Source: Cudoniella acicularis
Lineage: Eukaryota; Ascomycota; Leotiomycetes; Helotiales; Helotiaceae
DNA: 18,518 nt
Assembly (NCBI GenBank): GCA_013054445.1
Contig: JAAMPI010001160.1
Location: 1 to 18,518, forward strand
Direction of reading: 5' to 3'
Of this stretch, positions 9,593 to 18,518 are shown piece after piece; position 1 is the first letter of the stretch, and each line of letters begins with the position of its first letter. The position numbers were made by a program, and so were the translations under genes. The notes beneath the pieces are model-generated. The model saw only the letters and a list, made by a program, of their open reading frames with translations, had not been told where the DNA came from and ran no database searches.

Positions 9593-9715
9593 CAGGGCTT
9601 AAACTCTAAAGTCATGCCTCGAAGGTTGTTGAAATGTTATTGGGAGCAGGCGAGACGTGCTCGCAACAGCAGCTGATGAACAGGCATGCTGCCCGCAGAC
9701 GAGGCCTGGCGAGCG

Positions 9716-9836
9716 TGGATATCGATATCGATGTGGATATGGATGGGGATGACGATCGGCCGGGGGCACTGTCGCCAGACTCGCCACTGCTCGCTGGCGA
9801 TCGCTTCTCCATACGCTTTGGCTGTGGCTGTGGCTG
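9716..9836. repeat. Hexanucleotide microsatellites
   Basis: A degenerate GATATC/GATATG/GATGGG series spans 9716-9757, and a GGCTGT series spans 9820-9836. Both have six-base periods, so they leave long open frames in several registers, which explains the overlapping ORFs there. Confidence 0.6.
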
Positions 9837-10042
9837 AGGACGAAGGTCTGACGCTGCTTTTTCGATGCACCCGCTAGACACGCCGGACCTCGAGCTCGAA
9901 GCTGTCTCGCGGGCGCGCTCTTGGGGTTTGCTGCCAATACCACCCATCTCCACCCTCTTCAACCGTTGCTGAGCGGTGCGCCGGGGCGATTTTACTCTGT
10001 CCGTTCTTTGCCCACTTTGGCTAAGCCCAGGTTGACGGCCCT

Positions 10043-10058
10043 CCCTAGGTCCCTAGGG
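10043..10058. repeat. Tandem CCCTAGG pair
   Basis: CCCTAGGT is followed directly by CCCTAGGG; each contains the palindrome CCTAGG. It could be a paired binding site upstream of the CP2 gene, but no known factor is implied. Confidence 0.4.
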
Positions 10059-10186
10059 CCTAACTAATTTTTGGCTACGGCTTCGTATGCTGCTGCTAGA
10101 TGCGCTGCCATAGTACTCTTAGTACCCTTCCCCCCTGGGTAATAATAACAGCGGCCCATGAGGTGAGGGACAAAGAGAAGCCAGAA

Positions 10187-10201
10187 CAGCAGCAGCAGCA
10201 G
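10187..10201. repeat. (CAG)5 microsatellite
   Basis: Five CAG units lie in the presumed upstream region of the CP2 gene. There is no sign that they are translated. Confidence 0.6.
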
Positions 10202-10497
10202 AACCCGTGCCTTACCTGGGTACCACCGACTCCACTTGCGTAGCTCCTCCGTCGCTCTGCTCGCGCGTTATGGACCCCCATGCAAACGTCCTCGAGCACC
10301 CAGAGTAGTGGAATTTACCGACCTCTACCCTCCCCCTCCACCCTCCAGCCTTCATATAATATCAATCTCCTCGCCGCTGCCTCGTCGTGCCTGGCCCTAC
10401 TGAACCGACCAAAAGTCTCTCTGACCCCATACTCATATCCTCACGCTCGCTATCACTTGATACTCGAAACAGAGCCGCCATCCATTCTCCCACTGCA

Positions 10498-10519
10498 ACT
10501 TCGACTTCGACTTCGACTT
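10498..10519. repeat. (ACTTCG) hexamer repeat
   Basis: Three and a half ACTTCG units are followed by related ACTTGCACTCC-type sequence to about 10538. It lies between the candidate TATA element and the start codon, so probably in the 5' leader. Confidence 0.55.
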
Positions 10520-10637
10520 GCACTCCCACTTGCACTTCCAAGAGCATACTTTTTGGCCAATTTCGCCCACAAACCCACTGCTGTTGAACACTTGAACAGA
10601 CGCGCAGAACGTTGGACCGTGTGTCGACGTTGAATAC

Positions 10638-10791
10638 ATGAGCCGTGGTCTGCTCAGCCATATATCTCCAGATGTTTCGAAATCGGTAAGCAAGATAAAA
10701 TCAGGAAGCGCCTCTACGCGACTAAGAATGTTTGAGGGTGGAGAGCTAATATTGCATGCGCCAGAACATCCTCACAAAAGCCTGGCGATGA
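10638..10791 (+). CDS. Possible upstream ORF overlapping the CP2 start
   Basis: An ATG at 10638 opens a frame offset by one from the main start at 10672. After the first intron is removed (10638-10685 joined to 10765-10791) it encodes 24 residues and stops at TGA 10789-10791, inside the main coding region. If transcription begins upstream, most scanning ribosomes would meet this ATG first. Its context is weak (T at -3), and the main ATG context is also weak (C at -3), so leaky scanning could tune output. Whether the mRNA includes this ATG is unknown. Confidence 0.35.
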
Positions 10792-13283
10792 ATTTATCGC
10801 AAACTTTCGCCAGACATTTCCCGAAGTTGCGACTTCTTCTGCGGGGTCCAGTGCCGCAAATGCATCTTCTACAGCTGCAGTCGCGGGTGGTCCTCAACCA
10901 GACAGGTATGGAGAGCTATCCTCCTAATTCCCGTTGACTTCTGTATACCTAATCAGCGTTCTCGTTGAACCCCGCTATCTCCTCAAACCCTCGCTAATAT
11001 ATTATATCCATAGGCATCATAGTGTGGGCCACGAAGAATTAAAAGATCTTGACCCTACACCAAGAGCGCAAAATGAACAATGGCGCTTTACACCTTCTCT
11101 CCTCGACCCGAACTCTTTCGCTTTCACTTCCTTCGCAAACCAACCTCCTGGGTACTATACCCCCCACCCCAGGTGGAACAAACACCTTATATCACAACCA
11201 AGCTGGCGACCTCCATACTCCTGGCATGGGCATAGGAACGGGCCTTGGAACGTCTCTTTCAATGCCCACTTCTGCAGATGGTCTCCATGTCAGCACCATG
11301 ATGGACATGTCCGCGTTTACCCATCATATGCCTCCGCAATTTCAAAACTATAATCCATTTGGCCACCAAGTGCATAATGAGCATCACCAGCAGCAGCAGC
11401 CATCATATGCACCCTCGTCATTTGTACAACAAGACACGGGCTACGAGGCGATGGAGCATGACGGATCACCTATGGACGACGGTGAACGGATGGGGTCCAT
11501 GGAAGCTACTCTTCAGCATCATTCTCCAGTAATGGCGTTTCAACCAACCCAGTATGATGTTGCTATGACAGCGCCTCTACCTTCTTCAGCAGAGAAATTC
11601 CGATTTCACGTTACGTTAAACGCCCCAACCGCAATGATAAAAAGTTCAGAGGAAATCCCGATCACCTACCTTAACAAGGGGCAGGCTTACTCGGTTTCTA
11701 TAATCGACACGGCGCCTTCAAGGCCTCTTCCTCCCGGCACCAAGTATCGCACATTTGTCCGCATTTCCTTTGAAGACGAGCAACAACGACAAAGGCCATC
11801 AACCTGCTGGCAATTGTGGAAAGAGGGCCGAGGCACAAACGAGGCTCACCAGCGGGGAGGTAAACTCCAGGCAGTCGAATACGTCGAAGCAAACCAGCCT
11901 GCTGAAAGTGATGATAAGAGAACTCGAGTAGAGCTCGATACTGCGTCTTTCGATGGATTTTCCGTCATTTGGACTCCTGGTATCAATGGCTCAGCAGAAT
12001 GTAATATCGCAGTTCGCTTCAACTTTCTGTCGACTGATTTCAGCCATTCGAAGGGCGTTAAGGGCATACCAGTTAGACTTTGTGCAAAGACAGAAACATT
12101 ATCAAGTGGATCGCCGCACGCGGCCATGGATTACGCAGAAGTATCTTTCTGCAAAGTGAAGCTTTTTAGGGATCATGGTGCGGAACGAAAACTTTCAAAC
12201 GACGTTGCCCACGTGAAGAAGACCATTGATAAGCTGAAGCAGCAAATTGCCCAGGCCGAGACAGGAATGAAGGACTTTGGCAAGAGAAAGCGAACTGGCT
12301 CAATTTCAGGAAAAGCACAACCTAGTCAACGTCCAGGAAAGGTCCAGAAACACAAGCGGACATGGTCAATGTCCTCTGCATCATCATCTGGAGGCAGATT
12401 GCCTATGGAAGAAGACCTCCATTTCAAGCTTCAAACTATGCAAGATATGTTCACAAGCACGAGACCCGTTAGTATTCTGTATCTTCGTGGTGCCGAGCAG
12501 GATGATCCAGATCTTCATCCTGTCACCCTACCGGGTGAACCTTTGGATCTCACAAAAGTTGATTCAAGGTCAGCTGCGATTTGGCAGCAGAGGACTAGCG
12601 ATCACAGCTCAACAACCGGAAATTCTTCGCTTGTTTCGCCATCCCCAAGCTCGATATCTTTACATTCTCAAGGTCGCAGCGGTAATTCGGCGTCGAATCA
12701 TCCTAGCCAATGGGCGGATTTCCAATCCATTGCGCCAACAGACGTCACATCGTCAAACCCTCAACAACTTGCGAGCCCACCTGATCAGCTCACGAAAATT
12801 CCGAAGACTGACGAAAGTGGAAGCCTGAGTGGCTGGATTGAAGCTCTTGGGGTCGACTCTTCATACAAACCTCCCATGATTGAACGTCCGATAAAGCCGG
12901 TAGCTTGCATCTATGTTCGTCATCTCGACCCGAACCAGCCTGAGAAGCATGAATATTACCGGGCAGTTTATCTTATGCAGAGAACTTTGAAAGATCTCAA
13001 GAGTAGCATAGCAACAAAATGGAACCTTGAACCCACCAAAGTTCTCCGTGTTATACATGTCCTTGACCGAGGTGTGCAAGTCGAACTCGACGACGATGTT
13101 GTTCGTGAGCTTGCCGAAGGTCAGGATCTCGCGATGGAGATTGCAGAAGTCCACAACCAACAACCTTCGCAGCTCAAACGAGAGTGGGAAATGTCACTAG
13201 ATGTCGCTGTCGACAGCGACAACTCTACTGGCTGTCAGAATGTCGTCCAAACTGAAGGATACGAACTTCGCTTAATGTTTTAA
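10672..13283 (+). CDS. grhl: CP2/Grainyhead-family transcription factor, with a one-base frameshift
   Basis: Exons 10672-10685, 10765-10905 and 11014-13283 join in phase and start MFRNRTSSQKPGDEF. The frame then shifts at a C6 run (11160-11165). Reading one C fewer gives about 807 residues and continues PPGYYTP into TPGGTNTLYH as in fungal relatives. Order: disordered N-terminus with WRFTPSLLDPNSFAF (75-89), a short Q/H run (about 174-180), a CP2/Grainyhead DNA-binding domain of p53-like immunoglobulin fold (about 245-440), a helix (452-469), a basic nuclear-localisation-like patch GKRKR (474-478), a Ser-rich linker, and a C-terminal ubiquitin-like dimerisation-type region (about 675-765). 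Such factors act in the nucleus; the Neurospora relative affects cell-wall remodelling and conidial separation. The Met at 11049 opens a long frame but its first 39 residues belong to the wrong register, so it is not the start. The shift is either a sequencing error or a true null allele. Confidence 0.9.
10686..10764 (+). other. Intron 1 of the CP2 gene
   Basis: The donor is GTAAGC, the branch-like site GCTAAT lies near the end, and the acceptor is GCCAG. It splits arginine codon 5 in phase 2. Exon 1 is only 14 coding bases, so automatic gene finders may miss it. Confidence 0.82.
10906..11013 (+). other. Intron 2 of the CP2 gene
   Basis: The donor is GTATGG and the acceptor CCATAG, with GCTAAT about 17 bases before the acceptor. 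It splits an arginine codon in phase 2, joining GGPQPDR to HHSVGHEELK. Unspliced reading meets a stop soon after the donor. Confidence 0.8.
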
Positions 13284-15286
13284 TACTTTTATTTCCTTCT
13301 TCTTTTCAGATTTATACCCAAGGATCTATGGATGGTCATGTAATTGTTACGCGCTTTGTAATCCGTTAGCCGAGGGGGGTGGCGGGGCTGATTCCAGGCG
13401 TCAAGCTGTTTTCTAAGATACCTGTTCCATCATTGGAACCTTAGCATCCTTCTTACTAGAGGTCAAGCATTCGAAACGGAGTAGGAAATCGTGGGACACA
13501 AACTTCGGACTGCGGGAGGCATTCTTGGGATTCTTACTTTCGCGTGTATACTTTTGCGGTCGAATGTCCGCAGCTCATTCATTTCAACGCTCTTCACGAG
13601 TAACGTACACGAAACTCAACGAATACTTAATATAATGGGAACACGACATGTATGAAATTTTCATTTTCTCGATCTACACTGGGACAGGAGCAAAAGCCTT
13701 GGCACTGGCCACATTGGATAGGCAGACTTGATAATTAAATACAACGCCATTTAATCTTACATCTTATTCACTTATCATTTTGAACAGCTCCTCTTTTGAT
13801 ATTCGTAGATGATCTGTTTGCTCTTGTATCGTTAATTCGAGATAGAACTATCCTCGGGGCGTAGCAAAAAGTGGTACACTTTCGGGCATCTTACGGAGAT
13901 ATACTAGTCAATATGCTTAACTACTCACAGATGCAGAGATATTTAGAAAGTCAATGCTCCTACTGGTCTTGTCATCTCAATCCTAGGGGCAAGTTTTATA
14001 TCGCGAGATCCCGGACTGTTTAAAAAGGCCCACAGTTTATGAGTATCTCTTTTGGTATGCCACCCTTTTTTGCACCCGCGAGCTATCCTACAATCTCTCT
14101 AACACGTGGTACCAAGGGAGGGCTAGTCCTGTCGGTCGGGGTTGTAATGTCCACAATGACCAGCTAAAATGGTTACGGCAGTTACACTAAAATGTCAAAC
14201 GCACTAAACGGCCATGTTGCAAAACGTCGACACCCTTGAATTTCAATCACTACCAAACAGGAACGCTTCCTCATCACCCAGCCGAACTCATGACGCTCTG
14301 TTCACTCAATATCATCAAGTCACGACTGACGGATTCCCCACAGATCATCAAACCGACAGCGTTATGACTCCAGACTTGCAAGATCGCCAGCTAAAAGCGG
14401 TTCAGCCGCGAATGATCGACTATTGAATTGCTCCAACCCGTTAGTCGTAACGAGTGTCGTCGTATCCGTCCAGACGAGCAGTGCCCGCGACTACGGGAAC
14501 ACCATTACGCGGACCCTCTTCGAGCCCTTCAAGCCGTTAGTCACCTGCCTCCCAGAGACCGAGGCCAGTTCCGGATCGACTTTCTATCCGATGAAATTCT
14601 TATTTTGAAAACCGCTAAGAGTGACGGCCGTTTCTAGTGTTAAGGGTAATACCGAAGGCCGAAGCCCGGGGGGGGGGGGGAGGCTAGGGATGGAGTATTC
14701 ACCCTCCTATTTTGTTTCTATTGTTGTACGTTGTCGTTGCTACCTCTTCGGTTCAACTAATTTCTCCCATTGAGTACCAGATATACTGTTGCCAAGGTAC
14801 GACAACCTGCCAGGGACGTGCAGTCTGGTTTGCATCATAGCTCCTCAGGGTCTCCGGAGATCAACAACNAGGAGAAGTTCTCGGTGCTGAGTACGCCACA
14901 TGAGCAATTTTTCTCCTGGGAAGTTGGATGCGGGTCTTTCTTGGTTGCTGTCGCGAAGCACAGGAGAACAGTTCAGAAAAGCTGCAGTGTATCCCGGAGA
15001 AGTGGCACCTACCTCAGCATTAACTAGGTAGCGAGTCCGAGGCTGTGGGATTGGGATAGGATTGGGATGAATAAAGTGTGGAGGCGGAGGCGACGAATGT
15101 CGTTACATCATTGCGCATTCTCAGGGGACTGGAAATTTGATTGAAGCAAGAAAGAAGAAGGATGTATAATCTAGTCTATCGAAAAATGCGAGAGTAGCAA
15201 AAGAAATTGAGAGAAATTGAACATGAAGGTGTTGTTACATATCTAAGTACCCCCATACTGGAAAAGGTCGACCGCTGAAATTCCCA
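13284..15286. other. Tail-to-tail spacer between the two regulator genes
   Basis: The 3' ends of the CP2 gene and the zinc-cluster gene face each other across 2 kb. The left kilobase is AT-rich with no coding frame. A patch at about 14214-14637 has short overlapping open frames. A run of 13 G occurs at 14668-14680 and an N at 14869. I see no transposon ends, tRNA or recognisable domain. Confidence 0.4.
14214..14637 (+). other. ORF-bearing patch, origin unknown
   Basis: Three short plus-strand frames (14214-14426, 14423-14608, 14428-14637) follow one another in a stretch that looks richer in GC than its surroundings. Translations such as NECRRIRPDEQCPRLREHH resemble a coding relic but match no family I know. 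No splice pattern joins the frames convincingly. A decayed mobile-element or gene fragment is possible. Confidence 0.2.
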
Positions 15287-17067
15287 TCACAGAACAAACT
15301 CATCCTCCCTGTGATACCACACTCCGTCCCTCCCTTTCAGGCGAAACTGAACAACGCATCTTTTCGGATCACCCGCCAATTCCGAGATAACATTAATGTC
15401 GTGCACTCTTGCCCAGTCCGAAGGAACCACCAAACCCTTCGCATCTCTCAGGCCTTCCAGTCCCTCTTCTTCAATCGCAATAACCCTCTCAGCCACTTCA
15501 GGAACCACCGTTCTGGCCCGGATATCTTCGCCACGTGGGAGCGCTTTCAGAAGAACCAGTCCCCGACGACGAAGGACGGGATTCCGGCACTTCGTAATGA
15601 TCACGAACACTTGCGGGCAGTGCATTCCCACAAACATCAAATCTTGGCAACTTTCTCCTTCGGAAGCAGTGCCATTCGTACTGCTGCACAAGAATTCCGC
15701 CGTTTCAAGAGCATCTTCGAAATCTTGAACATGGCTATCGAATTTCGTTTCGTCATTGTCGAATTTGTAAGGAATATATATAGCGGCTAACTTTTGTTGG
15801 AATCTGAGAGTGTTTATCGCGTATACTTCTTTGGCGTCTAATTGTGAAATTCGAAGTGTAGACAGGAGTTTCTCAAAATTTTGAGACCATTGTTGGAGAG
15901 AGTCGACGAATTGGCTTCTTTGCTCTTCAGAAGAGCCGGCAGTAAGAGCTCCCAGACTTTGATCGACTTTGTGCATCTCGAAAGTTCTGGCTGCTTCGAG
16001 TCCGAACCTCTGGATTTGAAGTAAGGATATGCGTGCCTCACGAACATTTGAAAAGTATGCTTGTCTCTCAAGCTCAGGTTGATAAGTGTGCTTTTCTGTA
16101 GACAGGTTTGTCCAGCCGTAAGTGATGGCACGTATCATGAAGTCCTCAAAGATTGGCGTTAGATAGGTATCGATGGTAACATTTTGCTCCCCATGATTCG
16201 CTTTCCAGCTGTACAGGACCCGTAATCCAGCCTGTAAATGAGTGATAGCCCCTTGTATGTTCTTGAAGGCTATTTCCAGGATAGAAAATGAAAGGCAAGC
16301 TGTGAGTATAACTTCTACAGGCAGCTCTCCTTGGGACATAGTTCCATGCAGACGTTCAACCGCCTTGTTGTAGTGATCCAGTGCAAATCGACGTGAAAAG
16401 ACAGGAAAGGTTTGCTTTCCCTTCCTATCTGGCTCAAAATACTCCTTGGGCAATGCGAATGAAGTAATAGCAAGCAATGCATGCCTACCAAAAGAGTTAG
16501 CACTGCAATGTATTGAGCAGGTGGGAGCCGAGAGCATGAAGCATCCTTTCAATCACATAGAATAGGAATGCAAAGGAAAGAACAGAAATATCTGAATTAC
16601 CATATAGCCGGCTCAGAAAATGATAGTTGAAGCACGGTGTGTTGGAAAAATTCCGCTTCAAAGAATCCACTCAGTTTTGGAATCATCACATTTCGAAAAA
16701 AGTCAAAACAGGTCGCGTCATCTCCCGAAAGCTCCATCAGATTGAGCGCATGCCCAGGGGATGGTAGCGGTGGAGAAGAGGCTTCACTTGGTGTCTGAAG
16801 TTCTGAATTTGATTTTCCTTTTCCTTTTCGTGGTGAATCGACGTAGGTGCATTTCAGCTGCCCAGCGCTACATTTTTTGCAAATAGGTTTGCCCTCGTCG
16901 CATTTGATATGCCGAGCTCTGGAACCATCAGTACATAATTCCGACCTGTATGGGAGAACTCACCTGCACGTAGCGCAACCATTTTTAGTCTTGAAATGAG
17001 GCTTTCTTGAGGACCCTTTCTCTCCCTCACTTGGAACAATGAAAGGCGTCAAAACCATCTTCTCCAT
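15287..17067 (-). CDS. Zn2Cys6 transcription factor with Fungal_trans_2-type region
   Basis: Exons 17067-16964, 16918-16601 and 16484-15287 join in phase to give 539 residues. The zinc cluster is complete: Cys31, 34, 41, 48, 51 and 58 in CX2CX6CX6CX2CX6C spacing, preceded by basic residues and followed by a Lys/Arg linker (RKGKGK). These cysteines bind two zinc ions and the module reads CGG-type DNA in the nucleus. Residues 106-145 (FDFFRNVMIPKLSGFF ... SEPAIWHALLAI) match the start of the Fungal_trans_2 (DUF3468) region, which continues through HYNKAVERLHG to the C-terminus. The start is the first Met after an in-frame TAG. Target genes are unknown; no biosynthetic or transport genes sit beside it, so its pathway cannot be inferred. 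Length is normal for the family and nothing seems broken. Confidence 0.92.
16485..16600 (-). other. Intron 2 of the zinc-cluster gene
   Basis: The donor is GTAATT and the acceptor TTGGTAG, with a GCTAAC branch site. It splits tryptophan codon 141 and rebuilds SEPAIWHALLAI, a family-typical segment. Confidence 0.9.
16919..16963 (-). other. Intron 1 of the zinc-cluster gene (45 bp)
   Basis: The donor is GTGAGT and the acceptor TTCCAG, with TACTGATG as a branch-like site. It splits arginine codon 35, directly after the second zinc-binding cysteine, so the zinc cluster exists only in the spliced message. Confidence 0.9.
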
Positions 17068-18312
17068 CGTCGTAGCTGTATCTCTCTAGCCTGTGGAAGT
17101 TTTGACTCGTAGCTCGTATTTGCTTTGATCTTGCTGAATATGTGAAACGTTGAAGGCATCGGGCAGCCTTTAATAGCTCGATTTCCCCATGCATTCTAAA
17201 GATTCGCTACTTTTGCTGTAATCGATGAACCATTGTACAATACGTCCCACAGGAGGAGGCACAGTTGGATATCATTTCACTAGATGATAATTATGCCATC
17301 CAAAACACTTCTCTGAATGCCTCGCAGAAGAGAAGGGTAACCTTATTTTTACGGTTCTTCTTGACTCTGCCGGTGGCTCAGCCCAGATTATTTAGCCGAG
17401 AGAAAAACGACAGGGGGATTAACCAATAAAAACAATGTAATTTTCTGCTGCCCCTCATTGGGGGTCGTTGGTTCAGGTGGCACAAAATCCTCTCAATCTA
17501 GAGAAGTGATAGTCGATTCCTTTTTTGCGGCGCATAATCTGGGGTGGGGCATTCACGCCTTCATCTTGCGCGAGGCATTTTCCAAGACTTCTGATCAGAA
17601 TTCGATGAAAAGATCATCAAGATAATGTGTACCACTCTAAACAATCCATTGTGCTTTGAAATGTTGGCTTTGTGACCTGGGATATCTGCCAATTCCAGCA
17701 AGTGATGGAAAATCCAATTAATCTACTGACGCACGCCCAACCAAACGCAAGGCATTTTTGACAATGGCCATCGAAATCCAGTTTTATCCATCAACACGAG
17801 GTGATGGTCTCAGAATAATTCGCAGCGATTTGAAAGTTAACTTCGCTTCCGGGAGTGGTGGGACTATCGTAAGTCTGTCTGAAATAATGCCTCGCTGCAA
17901 ACTGCGGATGGCTACTAGTGCTTCCCGCTAGCCGGAGCCGAAGCTCAAGGGGATCGATCCAATCGGTGCTTCTTCCTCGTTTTGCGATTTTTATAAGGTA
18001 GAAAGTGTGAGATATGAGAAGGAATAGACCATCCTTTCAGGTGCGATGGCGATCCAAATTTTGTTCCAATTAGTCAATTGCTGAATTATTTGGTTTCAAC
18101 TTAAATGATTCCTGGCTCGAGTTCAACATAACTTTAGCCTTTCGTCGAGCTTCGTTTCCAGTCTGCGTATCGATCGAGATTTTAGACTCGTAGTTCGCAT
18201 ACCATAGCCATGGAGGGCCTCTGTATTGAGTAGCACATGATTGATTCCTACGCGCGTGTCGCGCGCTTAGGTAGGCTCGATCACCACTCTCCCGTGCCGC
18301 GAGGATTCTTCA
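17068..18312. promoter_or_regulatory. Upstream region of the zinc-cluster gene
   Basis: This 1.2 kb holds the minus-strand promoter of the regulator. No defined TATA or operator is clear. A GC-rich hairpin lies at 18247-18271. A possible two-exon plus-strand mini-gene (17764-17868 and 17932-18027) can be drawn but lacks any family likeness, so I do not call it. Confidence 0.35.
18247..18271 (-). repeat. GC-rich hairpin downstream of the right-edge gene
   Basis: CCTACGCGCG (18247-18256) can pair with CGCGCGCTTAGG (18260-18271) around a TGT loop with a two-base bulge. It lies about 40 bases beyond the stop of the right-edge minus-strand reading frame, so it would be in its 3' untranslated region. 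Eukaryotic genes do not use such hairpins as bacterial terminators. Confidence 0.4.
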
Positions 18313-18518
18313 TTATGCTTCTACCTCGTAAAAGTCGTCCCAGAATCCCACACCTCCATCTTTGTCGCTTGCAAGGCATACCGCAATCTCCTTATCGAAT
18401 TCATTTAGAGAATCCGCCTTCTCTTGGGCAAAGTCTTCAGATTGTCTCCTTGCACTCACTCATTACCAAAAGGAGACCCTTTTCCGGCGACAGCTCGTTA
18501 ACTAGGTATCTTTTCCAA
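18313..18518 (-). CDS. C-terminal fragment of an unidentified gene, cut by the window edge
   Basis: Reading the minus strand, an open frame at 18459-18313 ends in TAA and encodes an acidic, natural-looking tail (EDFAQEKADSLNEFDKE ... GFWDDFYEVEA). A second open frame, one base out of register, enters from the window edge (18517-18437: KRYLVNELSPEKGLLL ...). The two overlap at 18437-18459 and read smoothly into each other if one base near 18439 is skipped. So this is either a gene with a one-base error, a pseudogene, or a last exon whose acceptor I cannot place. No family is recognised. Confidence 0.4.

Larger units (their letters stand above)
6127..9600. other. Gene-free block with several inverted repeats
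   Basis: No convincing gene is present on either strand. Short open frames exist (for example 6846-7247 plus, 133 codons; 8146-8394 minus), but none shows a domain, a credible splice extension or family likeness. The block carries several perfect inverted repeats: 6244-6253/6283-6292, 6298-6316, 6637-6655, 7737-7770, 8048-8080 and 9565-9592, plus a distant 18-bp pair at 6694-6711/8044-8061. This could be relic transposon DNA, a non-coding transcript, or long-range regulatory sequence. Confidence 0.4.
9601..10671 (+). promoter_or_regulatory. Probable promoter and leader region of the CP2/Grainyhead gene
   Basis: This kilobase is richer in GC than the block to its left and contains short repeats (9716-9757, 9820-9836, 10187-10201, 10498-10519). 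CT-rich DNA at about 10321-10350 leads into TATAAT at 10355-10360, followed by more pyrimidine-rich sequence, a common fungal core-promoter layout. Several frames between 9599 and 9962 are open on both strands, but their translations are low in complexity and look like by-products of base composition. Transcription start is not determined. Confidence 0.4.

Noticed and set aside
9599..9962. Several overlapping frames on both strands as a gene
   Set aside because: Six-base repeats and high GC keep many registers open at once; the translations are low in complexity.
11049..11158. Met at 11049 as start of the CP2 protein
   Set aside because: The first 39 residues from this Met are the other register of the conserved WRFTPSLLDPNSFAF segment, so they are an artefact of the frameshift.
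12277..12828. 183-codon plus-strand frame within the CP2 gene
   Set aside because: It lies wholly inside the third exon in another register; the main frame holds the recognisable domains.
15311..15790. 159-codon plus-strand frame
   Set aside because: It is the antisense shadow of the C-terminal exon of the zinc-cluster gene.
17764..18027. Two-exon plus-strand mini-gene (66 residues) with GTAAGT donor
   Set aside because: The splice can be drawn, but the protein matches nothing, and one consensus donor is expected by chance in this length.
1..18518. Biosynthetic gene cluster around the zinc-cluster regulator
   Set aside because: No synthase, oxidoreductase or transporter gene is present beside it in the window.
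1..18518. CRISPR array or bacterial operon features
   Set aside because: No regularly spaced repeats, and the introns and protein families show eukaryotic nuclear DNA.

Overview
The window looks like nuclear DNA of a filamentous ascomycete (Pezizomycotina; the protein style suggests Leotiomycetes or a neighbour, but this is inference). The reasons are short phased introns (about 45-160 bp) with GT...AG ends and CTAAC/CTAAT-like branch sites, a Zn2Cys6 zinc-cluster regulator of a fungal-only family, a fungal-type CP2/Grainyhead factor, and no operon-like packing. Two N bases and one probable homopolymer frameshift point to a draft assembly. LAYOUT: 201-606 (+) a small two-exon gene for a 90-residue charged, coiled-coil protein of unknown function. 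1400-3097 (-) a four-exon oxysterol-binding-protein-related lipid transfer protein of 479 residues, tail to tail with the first gene. 3098-10671 is a 7.5 kb gene-poor stretch between two divergently transcribed genes. Its left part is AT-rich with diverged repeats and a tRNA-like patch. Its middle (about 6.2-8.1 kb) holds several perfect inverted repeats, including an 18-bp pair 1.35 kb apart. Its right part (9.6-10.6 kb) is GC-richer with hexanucleotide microsatellites and a candidate TATA element, and probably contains the promoter and leader of the next gene. 10672-13283 (+) a three-exon CP2/Grainyhead-like transcription factor, about 807 residues once a one-base shift in a C6 run is allowed for. 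13284-15286 is a 2 kb tail-to-tail spacer with an unrecognised ORF-bearing patch. 15287-17067 (-) a three-exon Zn2Cys6 regulator of 539 residues with a Fungal_trans_2-type C-terminal region. 18313-18518 (-) the probable C-terminal end of another gene entering from the right. HOW THE GENES RELATE: they do not form a pathway or biosynthetic cluster. One is lipid traffic, two are unrelated regulators and two are unknown. All multi-exon models were built by reading splice sites and checking that the phases join. I found no rRNA, intact tRNA, CRISPR, complete transposon or virus-like gene, and no clear new multi-gene system. The most useful points for follow-up are the CP2 frameshift, the overlapping upstream ORF at its start, the inverted-repeat-rich gene-free block and the small coiled-coil gene.
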